Origin: an uncultured Chloroflexus sp.
Lineage (GTDB): Bacteria; Chloroflexota; Chloroflexia; Chloroflexales; Chloroflexaceae
NCBI RefSeq assembly: GCF_937129525.1
Contig: NZ_CAKZNK010000020.1
Location: 1 to 64,000, forward strand
Direction: 5' to 3'
DNA length: 64,000 bases
Under the pieces are notes generated by a model that was not told where the DNA came from, did no database searches, and worked only from the letters and a program-made list of their open reading frames with translations. Both the position numbers and the translations under genes were made by a program. Positions 7,485 through 15,030 of this stretch are shown piece after piece. The first letter of the stretch is position 1. Every line of letters begins with the position of its first letter.

Positions 7485-8666
7485 ATGACGTTCACACAAG
7501 ATCAATCGACTGTCACTGAGATTTCTCCCCGCGAACTGTATGCCCGCCTGTTGAGTGCGCAGCCGCTCTTCATCCTCGATGTGCGCAACGAAGACGAGTT
7601 CAAGCGCATGCCTGTTGAGGGGCATGCAACGCTCCGCACGCTCAACCTGCCCTACTACGACTTCATCGAAGACGAAGAGGCAGCGCTGGCCCGCTTGCCG
7701 AAGGATGTCGAGGAAGTAGTCGTGATTTGCGCCAAGGGGGGCGCATCGCAGTACGTGGCTGAGGTGCTCAACAACCACGGCTACCGCGCGGTCTCACTGA
7801 CGGATGGTATGATCGGTTGGGGCAACTACTACGATACGCGCGACGTGGTGAACGCAAGCTGGGGCCGGATCGTGCAGATTGCTCGTCCCGCTCGTGGCGA
7901 TCTCAGCTTTGCTATCATCAGCGATGGTCAGGCAGCGCTGGTCGATCCGCTCCGCCATATCAATGTCTACCGTGAACTAATCGAAAGCGCTGGCGCCAAA
8001 CTGACCACTATCCTCGATACTCACGTTCATGCCGATCACATCAGTGGTGGCCCGGCGTTGTCGAAAGAGACCGGCGCGCCCTACTACGTCCATCCCTACG
8101 ACGCCATTCACCCGATCGATATGTTGCCGGCTGTGATTGCCTACGAGCCGCTGCGCGACGGGCAGGTCTTCCAGATCGGACAGGTGCGGATCACGACCAT
8201 CTGGTATCCCGGTCACACCCTCGGTCAGGTCAATTTCCTCGCCGAAACGCCGGATGGTGGGCGCTATCTGTTCACCGGTGACGGTATCTTCCTGCGCTCG
8301 TTTGGACGCCCCGACCTTGGCGGCAAAGGCGAAGCGTGGACGCCCATTTTGTACCGCAGCATGTTCGAAAGATTGCCCCGCTACCTGACCGATGAGACGG
8401 TTATCTTGCCTGCCCACTTTAGCACGCTCGATGAGGATGCCGGTAACGGAATCTTTGCCGCTCCGTACAAGCAGGTGCTGAGCCAGAATGATAGCCTCAA
8501 GCCGCGCTCGCTGGAAGAGTTTACCAGCTTCGTGCTTAGCCATCTGCCCGTCTTCCCGCCAGAGTACGTTGAGATCAAGCGGGTGAATATCGGCCTGGTT
8601 GAGCCGTGTGAAGGCAAGGCAAGCGAGCTTGAATTGGGCAAGAATATCTGCGCATTGGCCGAGTAA
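7485..8666 (+). CDS. rhodanese - metallo-beta-lactamase fusion (persulfide dioxygenase-like)
   Basis: The 393-residue protein joins an N-terminal rhodanese domain (residues 1-120, active Cys82 in ICAKGGAS) to a metallo-beta-lactamase domain of the ETHE1/persulfide dioxygenase type (about 125-370). The iron ligands start with the THVHADHISGG motif (H180, H182, D184, H185) and continue in PGHTLG, GDGIF and LPAHFS. Such enzymes oxidise glutathione or low-molecular-weight persulfide to sulfite, and the rhodanese would load or unload sulfane sulfur. Characterised fusions usually carry the rhodanese at the C-terminus, so the order here is reversed. I chose 7485 as start because the rhodanese fold begins there; 7416 is possible. 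It heads the sulfur gene block. Confidence 0.88.
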   Translation: MTFTQDQSTVTEISPRELYARLLSAQPLFILDVRNEDEFKRMPVEGHATLRTLNLPYYDFIEDEEAALARLPKDVEEVVVICAKGGASQYVAEVLNNHGYRAVSLTDGMIGWGNYYDTRDVVNASWGRIVQIARPARGDLSFAIISDGQAALVDPLRHINVYRELIESAGAKLTTILDTHVHADHISGGPALSKETGAPYYVHPYDAIHPIDMLPAVIAYEPLRDGQVFQIGQVRITTIWYPGHTLGQVNFLAETPDGGRYLFTGDGIFLRSFGRPDLGGKGEAWTPILYRSMFERLPRYLTDETVILPAHFSTLDEDAGNGIFAAPYKQVLSQNDSLKPRSLEEFTSFVLSHLPVFPPEYVEIKRVNIGLVEPCEGKASELELGKNICALAE

Positions 8667-8690
8667 ATATAGTAAGATTGAGCATAGGAA

Positions 8691-8717
8691 TGGCGGCAGA
8701 GCTTCCTGCTGCCGCCA
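8691..8717 (+). terminator. hairpin between the sulfur fusion gene and tusA
   Basis: Perfect 9-bp arms (TGGCGGCAG and its complement) enclose a 9-nt loop 24 bp after the stop codon. There is no T-tract, so it may only attenuate transcription into tusA or protect the 3' end. Confidence 0.5.
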
Positions 8718-8742
8718 TCAGCAATAAGGAGGAGAACCTGAT

Positions 8743-8991
8743 ATGCCTCACTTTGATCAGACATTGGATGTGAAAGGCGCCAAGTGCCCGATGCCGCTGG
8801 TTAAGAGCCGCAAGGCGATTAGCGAGCTGCCGGTTGGGCAGGTTTTGCAGGTCATTTCGACCGATCGTGGTTCGGTGGCCGATTTTCAGGGTTGGGTAAA
8901 GACGGCTAAGAATGTAGAGTTGATCGCGCAGGAGACGGTGCAAGAAAACGGTCAGGAACTCTACGTTCACTATCTGCGCCGCACGGCGTAA
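8743..8991 (+). CDS. tusA: TusA/SirA-family sulfur carrier protein
   Basis: The 82-residue product carries the TusA signature KCPMP with the sulfur-bearing Cys15. TusA relays persulfide sulfur between proteins; in sulfur oxidisers it works with rhodanese and DsrE proteins. AAGGAGGAG lies upstream of the ATG. The neighbours are exactly those partners: a DsrE2-like protein 53 bp downstream and rhodaneses on both sides. This makes a role in sulfur-oxidation trafficking more likely than tRNA thiolation, though the latter cannot be excluded. Confidence 0.93.
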   Translation: MPHFDQTLDVKGAKCPMPLVKSRKAISELPVGQVLQVISTDRGSVADFQGWVKTAKNVELIAQETVQENGQELYVHYLRRTA

Positions 8992-9044
8992 GATAAACCG
9001 ATGGCTCCCGGATGGTAAAACTGGCAAGTAAAGGATGAAAAGCA

Positions 9045-9620
9045 ATGACAACACCGATGACGGAAGCCGTTGATACGCAGGCCCTGCTGGCACGGATTGC
9101 TGAACTCGAACAGCGGGTAGCCGCGCTCGAGCAGTCACCGGCGCAGGGGATTGAAGATCGGCTGGCGATGGTCGTCTTCTCCGGCGATCTCGACAAGGCG
9201 ATTGCCGCCTTTATCATCGCCACCGGCGCCGCCTCGATGGGTCTCGAAGTGAGCATGTTCTTTACCTTCTGGGGCATCAGCGCGGTCAAGAAGCAGAAGG
9301 TTTTCAGCGGCAAGAATCTGCTCGAACAGGGCTTCACGGCAATGCTTCCGGGCAAGCTGGGTGAACTGGGCCTGTCGCAGATGAACTTCTTTGGCGCTGG
9401 CGCGCAGATCATTCGTGGCTTGATGAAGAAGCACGATGTCGCTTCGCCAGAGGAGTTGTTTGCCATGGCGCGCGAGCTTGGCGTGCGCATGGTTGTTTGC
9501 GATATGTCGCGCGAGCTGCTTGGGATCAAAGACGAAGAGCTGGTGGAAGGGCTGGAAACGGGTGGCGTGGCAACCTTCCTCGGCGATGCCGCTCGCTCAA
9601 AGGTAACTCTGTTCATTTAA
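9045..9620 (+). CDS. DsrE2-like sulfur-transfer protein
   Basis: The 191-residue product resembles the DsrE/DsrF-like family sometimes annotated as peroxiredoxin-family (DsrE2). A short coiled coil at residues 12-31 precedes the DsrE fold. The fold has the VVFSGDLDKAIAAFIIATGAA segment and a single conserved-looking cysteine, Cys152 in VVCDMS, the expected sulfur carrier. Hydrophobic stretches at 52-80 suggest membrane association, which is typical of DsrE2 but is inferred. It follows tusA and precedes a rhodanese, the arrangement seen in rhd-tusA-dsrE2 sulfur trafficking clusters. The long hairpin at 9665-9702 follows it. Confidence 0.88.
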   Translation: MTTPMTEAVDTQALLARIAELEQRVAALEQSPAQGIEDRLAMVVFSGDLDKAIAAFIIATGAASMGLEVSMFFTFWGISAVKKQKVFSGKNLLEQGFTAMLPGKLGELGLSQMNFFGAGAQIIRGLMKKHDVASPEELFAMARELGVRMVVCDMSRELLGIKDEELVEGLETGGVATFLGDAARSKVTLFI

Positions 9621-9664
9621 ATCTGCAAAAGTCAGAGCCGACTAAAGAGGAAAGGTTGATCGGC

Positions 9665-9702
9665 GACGGCGCGATCACTCACGCAGGGATGAACGCGCCG
9701 TC
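9665..9702 (+). terminator. hairpin after the DsrE2-like gene
   Basis: GACGGCGCG (9665-9673) pairs with 9694-9702 across a 20-nt loop and is followed by ATTTATT. It could terminate part of the transcripts between dsrE2 and the downstream rhodanese. Confidence 0.45.
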
Positions 9703-9728
9703 ATTTATTGTGAAAGGATAATGAGACC

Positions 9729-10097
9729 ATGTTTCGACAACTGTTTCGTAATGTGCGTGAAGTGCAATCAAATCAGATTGGCACGATGACCGTGCAGGAA
9801 TTGAAAGCTCAACTGGATGCGCATACCTCAATGGTGCTGGTCGATGTTCGCCAGCCCGAAGAGTTTGCCTACGATGGCCACGTGTCTGGCGCGCGGTTGC
9901 TGCCGCTGCCGGTTTTGGCGATGCGCATGAATGAATTGCCGAAAGATCAGCCTATCGTCTGCATTTGCCGTTCGGGGAATCGCAGTCAAGTTGCGTGCGA
10001 GATGCTTCAGCGCCATGGCTTTACCAACGTAACCAATGTCGTGGGTGGGATGATTGCCTGGCAGCGCGCCGGTTATCCGGTTAATCGTCAGCGTTAA
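9729..10097 (+). CDS. single-domain rhodanese sulfurtransferase
   Basis: This 122-residue protein is one rhodanese domain, which moves sulfane sulfur through a cysteine persulfide. The DVRQPEEFAYDGH motif and the six-residue active loop CRSGNRS (Cys80) are intact. There is no signal peptide, but the N-terminal 15 residues are basic and extra to the domain. It lies in the sulfur block between the DsrE2-like gene and the BLH-type phosphatase gene, and its active loop is the same as in the lipoprotein rhodanese at 12532. That pair could act on the two sides of the membrane. Confidence 0.93.
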   Translation: MFRQLFRNVREVQSNQIGTMTVQELKAQLDAHTSMVLVDVRQPEEFAYDGHVSGARLLPLPVLAMRMNELPKDQPIVCICRSGNRSQVACEMLQRHGFTNVTNVVGGMIAWQRAGYPVNRQR

Positions 10098-10135
10098 GTG
10101 GAGGGCAGCGCGCTGCCTTCTCTGAGGATACATCT

Positions 10136-10633
10136 ATGCAACAGCAGACATCTTGCAATGCTCTACAACACCAGACCGAAGTCGCGCCACTGCGCAGCTA
10201 CGCGGTGACCGATACGGTCTTGCTGGCTGCGCAACCGCAGCCGGAAGACTGGCAACGCTTCGCCGAGGCCGGCTACAAAACCGTCTTGAATATTCGCAGC
10301 GATCCCGAACGGGCGGCAGTGCAGGCGGCCAACGCGCGCGCCGCCGGGTTGCGCTACATTCACGCGCCCTGGCCGGCCTACGAGCTTGAGCCGGAGCATC
10401 TGGCCGAGTTTGCTCGCATTGTCGAGGATCCGGAAACGGGTAAGCTGGTTTTCCACTGCCGTAGCGCTACCCGGGTCGGCCTGATCTGGATGCTTTACCG
10501 GATCGTGCATCAAGGCTGGACGCGCGAGCAGACTGAAGCTGAGCTGCGCGCTGCCGGGTATGATGAAGATGCCATGGAGACCTTTGAGTTCTGCGCCGGT
10601 GATTTCTTCGATCGCGCCGGTGACCAGATCTAG
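10136..10633 (+). CDS. BLH/DUF442-type tyrosine-phosphatase-like protein
   Basis: The 165-residue product fits the beta-lactamase-hydrolase-like (BLH, DUF442) branch of the dual-specificity phosphatase fold. Its active loop is HCRSATRVG with Cys108 and Arg113, a C-X4-R spacing as in BLH proteins rather than the classical C-X5-R. Upstream segments (TVLLAAQPQPEDWQRFAEAG, TVLNIRSDPE) match the family. BLH domains recur in sulfide-oxidation clusters next to persulfide dioxygenases and rhodaneses, as here. Their biochemical role is not settled, so I do not assign a substrate. A palindrome (10104-10117) sits in the 38-bp gap before it, and the sulP gene starts 10 bp after it. Confidence 0.82.
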   Translation: MQQQTSCNALQHQTEVAPLRSYAVTDTVLLAAQPQPEDWQRFAEAGYKTVLNIRSDPERAAVQAANARAAGLRYIHAPWPAYELEPEHLAEFARIVEDPETGKLVFHCRSATRVGLIWMLYRIVHQGWTREQTEAELRAAGYDEDAMETFEFCAGDFFDRAGDQI

Positions 10634-10643
10634 GGAGTGATGT

Positions 10644-12410
10644 ATGGCGCCCGTTTCTGCCCGTCATCCTGAGGTGCAGACAGCGCTGCTGGCAATGATC
10701 TATCGCTATTTGCCTGCTCTGCGCTGGCTGCGCTACTATCGACGCGAGCATTTACCCAGCGACGTGGTGGCTGGTATCGTAACCGCCATCATGCTCATTC
10801 CGCAGAGCATGGCCTATGCCCAACTGGCCGGTCTGCCACCGCAGATCGGCCTTTACGCCTCGGTTGCGCCATTGATCGTCTATGCGTTGCTTGGCACCTC
10901 AGGTCAGCTCTCGGTGGGTCCGGTAGCGATCACATCGCTCCTGGTCTTCCACGGTGTCAGCGCTTTGGCCACGCCGGGGAGTGAACGGTATATTCAGCTC
11001 GTTCTCTTGCTGGCTTTTATGGTTGGCGCGATCAAGCTTGCGCTGGGTGTTTTGCGGTTAGGCGTTATCCTCAATTTCATCTCGCACCCGGTGCTGGCTG
11101 CCTTTACCAGCGCCTCGGCGCTGATTATCGCTATCGGCCAGTTGAAATATATTCTTGGCTACCCTATTGGCGGCGAGCATCTGTACGAAACGATTGCTCA
11201 GGCTATCGCTGGGCTGAGTCAGACCAATCCGGTGACGCTCGCGATCGGCCTGGCCAGTATTGGCCTGCTGATCTTTTTCCGCCAAGGGCTGCGGCCATTG
11301 TTGCGCCGGGCCGGATTGCCGCCACTGGCCGTGACTCTGATTGTCAGCGGCGCTCCCTTGCTGTCCGTCATGCTTGGCATTATCGTCGCGTTGAGTTTCC
11401 AGCTCGATCAGACGGCAGGGTTGGCAATTGTGGGCGCAATTCCGGCGGGATTTTCGCCGATCAGTACGCCGGCGATGACAATGGCTGATGCGCAGGCATT
11501 GCTGCCCACGGCGCTGACGATTGTGCTGGTGAGCGTCGTCGAGTCGATTGCAGTGGCCAAAGCGCTGGCCAGCAAGCGCCGCCAGGCCATCGATCCCGAT
11601 CAGGAATTGGTGGCATTGGGAGCCGCTAACATCACCGCCAGCTTCTTCAGTGGCTATCCGGTGACGGGTGGCTTCGCCCGTTCAGTCGTCAACGCGCAGG
11701 CTGGCGCAATCACCGGTCTGGCCTCGCTGGTGACAGCGGCAGGCATCGCGCTCATCCTGCTCTTCTTCACGCCGGTCTTCTACTACCTGCCGCAGGCTGT
11801 GCTAGCGGCAACGGTGATCGTCGCCGTGATCGGCCTGGTTGATCTGCGGGAACCGCAACGTATCTGGCGCACCAATCGCGGCGATGCTTTTACGTGGCTG
11901 ATCACCTTCGTTTCCGTGCTTGCGCTCGGGATTGAGACCGGTATCTTTATCGGTGTCGCCACGGCGCTGGTACTCTACCTCTGGCGCACCAGCCGACCTC
12001 ACATCGCGATTGTTGGGCGGTTGGGAGATAGCGAAGTCTACCGCAATGTTGAGCGGCATCCGGTCAAGACGTGGCCGCACGTTGTGGCAGTGCGGGTTGA
12101 CGAGAGCCTCTACTTCGCTAATACGCGCTATCTCGAGCAGGCGCTGTTGCGGATCGTGGCCGAACGACCTGAAGTGAAGCATCTGGTTCTGATTGGTTCC
12201 GCAATCAATTTTATCGACTCCAGCGCCTTGCATACGCTCGATCACCTGATCGATGAGCTGCGTGACGCCGGTGTTGAGTTCCATCTGGCCGATATTAAAG
12301 GCCCGGTTATGGATCGGCTAAGTCAGTCGGAGTTGCTGACAAAGATCGGTCAGGATCATATTCATATCACGACCCATGCCGCTATGCTTGCGTTAGGTTG
12401 CCGGGATTAA
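10644..12410 (+). CDS. SulP-family anion permease with STAS domain
   Basis: The 588-residue product is a typical SulP/SLC26 transporter. About residues 25-440 form the membrane domain, with the SulP hallmark around MLIPQSMAYAQLAGLPPQ, SVGPVAITSL and VTGGFARSVVNAQAGAIT. A cytoplasmic STAS domain covers about 465-585 (VDESLYFANTRYLEQALL, FIDSSALHTLDHL). By family it moves sulfate, bicarbonate or a similar anion. Its place at the end of the sulfur block points to sulfate or sulfite export or import, but bicarbonate uptake for autotrophy is a fair alternative. It starts 10 bp after the BLH gene, so it should be co-transcribed. Confidence 0.92.
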   Translation: MAPVSARHPEVQTALLAMIYRYLPALRWLRYYRREHLPSDVVAGIVTAIMLIPQSMAYAQLAGLPPQIGLYASVAPLIVYALLGTSGQLSVGPVAITSLLVFHGVSALATPGSERYIQLVLLLAFMVGAIKLALGVLRLGVILNFISHPVLAAFTSASALIIAIGQLKYILGYPIGGEHLYETIAQAIAGLSQTNPVTLAIGLASIGLLIFFRQGLRPLLRRAGLPPLAVTLIVSGAPLLSVMLGIIVALSFQLDQTAGLAIVGAIPAGFSPISTPAMTMADAQALLPTALTIVLVSVVESIAVAKALASKRRQAIDPDQELVALGAANITASFFSGYPVTGGFARSVVNAQAGAITGLASLVTAAGIALILLFFTPVFYYLPQAVLAATVIVAVIGLVDLREPQRIWRTNRGDAFTWLITFVSVLALGIETGIFIGVATALVLYLWRTSRPHIAIVGRLGDSEVYRNVERHPVKTWPHVVAVRVDESLYFANTRYLEQALLRIVAERPEVKHLVLIGSAINFIDSSALHTLDHLIDELRDAGVEFHLADIKGPVMDRLSQSELLTKIGQDHIHITTHAAMLALGCRD

Positions 12411-12531
12411 GCGGGATTGCCGGTTTGGGCAGAAGGGGTTTCATCTGGCAGACAGGCCCGGACCGGCGTACCGCTGCCGCCATTTGCTATCACGCATGCA
12501 TCATATGGGTCGTTGAATGCGAGGTAAAACG

Positions 12532-12948
12532 ATGTATCGTTTCTTCCTGCTGGCAATGATCGTCTTGATTGGCGGATTAACTGCCTGTAGCGCAACAACA
12601 ACGACGACACCGGTTGCGTCTACTACGCTGCCGACCGACATCAACGTTGGTCAGCTCAGGACAATGCTCGATAACAGCGAGAACTTCTTTTTGCTTGATG
12701 TGCGCACACCGGAAGAGTTTGTCCAGGATGGACGGATCGCGCAAGCGACGCTCATTCCATTGCAAGAGCTGGAACAGCGCTTGCAGGAGTTGCCTGACGA
12801 TAAACCGATTGTCTGCATCTGCCGGTCGGGGAATCGAAGTGAAGTTGCTTGCGATTTGCTTCGATCGCGCGGTTTCGAGGCGGTGAATGTCGCGGGAGGC
12901 ATGCGGGCCTGGCGGGCCGCCGGGTATCCGATCGTGGTCGGACCGTGA
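12532..12948 (+). CDS. rhodanese-domain lipoprotein
   Basis: The 138-residue product has a lipoprotein signal (YRFFLLAMIVLIGGLTACSA, lipid-anchored Cys19), a short Thr-rich linker and one rhodanese domain. The active loop CICRSGNRSEVA has Cys97. It should therefore handle sulfane sulfur or act as a binding module outside the cytoplasmic membrane. The start at 12532 has GAGGT 6 nt upstream; an in-frame ATG at 12517 lacks one. The 121-bp spacer after sulP could hold its own promoter, but I see no strong element. It ends the co-directional sulfur block and converges with the histidine kinase gene. Confidence 0.9.
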   Translation: MYRFFLLAMIVLIGGLTACSATTTTTPVASTTLPTDINVGQLRTMLDNSENFFLLDVRTPEEFVQDGRIAQATLIPLQELEQRLQELPDDKPIVCICRSGNRSEVACDLLRSRGFEAVNVAGGMRAWRAAGYPIVVGP

Positions 12949-12997
12949 TCGCCATCGTAGCAAGACACGATGTCACATAAGCGGTTTGCGCCCAGAG

Positions 12998-13024
12998 CGA
13001 TGATGCGCTGATTGCGCATCATCG
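12998..13024. terminator. terminator hairpin between convergent genes
   Basis: An 11-bp perfect stem (CGATGATGCGC and its complement) with a 5-nt loop sits between the rhodanese lipoprotein and histidine kinase stop codons. It probably serves both directions. Confidence 0.6.
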
Positions 13025-13040
13025 GCAGCATCGCTGCTGG

Positions 13041-14966
13041 TTATACTGCGGTAAGCAGCGCGCGAATGCGTTGAAGTAGTTGTTGCAACGTAAACGGTTT
13101 AGCCAGCAGTGGCATATCTGCTGGAATTGTCGGCTCGATACCGGTGTGCGCTGAAATGAACAGTACCTTCAATTCAGGACGCAGGTCGAGCATCCGTTGA
13201 TACAGCTCTAAGCCGCTTATAACCGGCAACATCAAATCACTGATCAGCAGATGGATCGGGCCAGCATGGTTGGTGGCAAGCGCCAGACCGTGCTGTGGTT
13301 CAATCGCTTCCAGCACAAGATACCCATGGAGGCGTAGCGCGCTGCTGATCAGATGCAAAACTGCCGGTTCGTCTTCAACGACCAGTACCGTTTCGTGTCC
13401 ACCCGGCATGTGACCAATAGCAGGTGTCATTTCCGATTGAGGCTGGTCTTCACCAGGAGCCGGAAAATAGATGGTAAAGGTAGTGCCCTGGCCTGGCTTG
13501 CTCTGCACATCGATATGACCGCGGTGCTGTTTCACTATTCCGAAGACGGTCGATAGACCGAGACCGGTGCCTTTCCCGTGTGGTTTGGTGGTAAAGAAGG
13601 GTTCGAAAATGCGTGGCAAGAGCGCCGGGTCAATCCCGCAGCCGGTGTCGCTGACCTGCAAAGCGGCATAGGTGCCTGGCGCAAGATTGGGTAACAGGTG
13701 GATCTGTTCTGGATCGATCTGAACGGGCGAGGTAGCGATTGTAATTGCGCCTTGCCCTTCAATCGCATCGCGAGCATTGATCACCAGATTGAGCAGGATC
13801 TGTTCAATTTGCCCGGTATCGGCCAGGATTGTCGGCAAAGCCGGATTCAAATCGAGCAGGATCCGAATTCGTTCGCCGATCAGTCGCCGAAGAATCGATC
13901 CAAACTCGCTGATTATCTGATTCAGATGAACTGGTTTCAGCTCAAGCTGTTGTCGGCGACTAAAAGCCAAAATCTGGCGGGTCAGAGCAGTGGCCCGAAT
14001 ACCGGCAGCGCGAATCTGGTCGAAATCGTGGTACAACTCGCTCTCTGGTGGCGCTTCCAGGAGGCCCATTTCGGCGAAGCCAATGATCGGCACGAGCAGA
14101 TTGTTGAGATCGTGCGCAATACCGCTGGCCAGCGCGCCGATTGCCTCGAGTTTCTGTGATTGGAAAAGCTGCTCACTGAGATGTTGTCGTTCCTCTTCCA
14201 TCTGTTTGCGCTCGGTCAGATCGAGATGAGCGCCAAGCATATGGGTGATCCGTCCGTGCTGGTCATAAATAGCCGCAGCTTGCGACCGGATCCAGCGGTA
14301 GCTCCCGTCTTTATGGCGAAACCGATATTCAAGGGCAAAATTTGGCCATGGCTGGTTGAGGTATCGGCGCAAGGTGTCAAGACAACGCTCTCGATCATCT
14401 GGATGGAGTTGCTCTTCCCAGGTGGTGAAAGTGTCGGGCAGCTCATCGGCGGCATACCCGATCTGGGCTTTCCATTCTGGTGAGAAAAAGACCCTGTCGG
14501 TGGCCAGATCCCATTCCCACAACCCAATCTGCGCGGCCTGCACCGCCAGTTGCAACCAGGTTTGGGCATTGGTCAAAAGCGCTTGTTGCAACCGGTTGAC
14601 CTCTAGCGCCAGTCGCCGCGCGCGCAGCAGAATTTCGACTCGAGCCTGCAATTCCGCTTTCTGAATGGGACTGATCGCCAGTTCGTCGATTGTGCGCCAG
14701 AGATGGCGAGTGTACAGATGCACATCACTGCGTCCCGTAACGAGCAGAAAGGGGAGAAAGATGGGATGAGCCGCCGCGCGTCGTTCCTGGATGGCTGCTT
14801 CGTATCGGTCGAGGATGGGGCCATCAAGAATGCAGAGTTGAAAAGGCGACTTCAAATCTGCCTCACTCTGCCCATACGTGACCATGTAGTGTTGCTGCAA
14901 CCACTCGCCGAGTAGCCGCCGGTTAGAGGAATTGGCGAGGAAGAGCAGGATGGTATCTTTTACCAT
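13041..14966 (-). CDS. hybrid PAS sensor histidine kinase with receiver domain
   Basis: The 641-residue soluble kinase has an N-terminal region (1-115) resembling a degenerate receiver domain. A PAS domain follows (about 135-255, QIGLWEWDLATDRVFFSPEW and LEYRFRHKDGSYRWIRSQ). The HisKA helix holds phospho-acceptor His285 in SGIAHDLNNLL. The HATPase domain has NLVINARDA, DTGCGI and GTGLGLSTVFGIV. A C-terminal receiver has the acidic pair in VVEDEP, the phospho-Asp in LLISDLMLP and Lys in LAKPF. No membrane segment is seen, so the signal is cytoplasmic. The start at 14966 has AAGG upstream. It lies 64 bp downstream of the KaiC-like gene, on the same strand, and is probably co-transcribed with it. 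Confidence 0.9.
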   Translation of the reverse strand: MVKDTILLFLANSSNRRLLGEWLQQHYMVTYGQSEADLKSPFQLCILDGPILDRYEAAIQERRAAAHPIFLPFLLVTGRSDVHLYTRHLWRTIDELAISPIQKAELQARVEILLRARRLALEVNRLQQALLTNAQTWLQLAVQAAQIGLWEWDLATDRVFFSPEWKAQIGYAADELPDTFTTWEEQLHPDDRERCLDTLRRYLNQPWPNFALEYRFRHKDGSYRWIRSQAAAIYDQHGRITHMLGAHLDLTERKQMEEERQHLSEQLFQSQKLEAIGALASGIAHDLNNLLVPIIGFAEMGLLEAPPESELYHDFDQIRAAGIRATALTRQILAFSRRQQLELKPVHLNQIISEFGSILRRLIGERIRILLDLNPALPTILADTGQIEQILLNLVINARDAIEGQGAITIATSPVQIDPEQIHLLPNLAPGTYAALQVSDTGCGIDPALLPRIFEPFFTTKPHGKGTGLGLSTVFGIVKQHRGHIDVQSKPGQGTTFTIYFPAPGEDQPQSEMTPAIGHMPGGHETVLVVEDEPAVLHLISSALRLHGYLVLEAIEPQHGLALATNHAGPIHLLISDLMLPVISGLELYQRMLDLRPELKVLFISAHTGIEPTIPADMPLLAKPFTLQQLLQRIRALLTAV

Positions 14967-15030
14967 ATGATGGCCTTGCGGTTGCGAATGTAATAAAATG
15001 TGCTGCCTTGCGCGGAGCTGACAGGTATCG

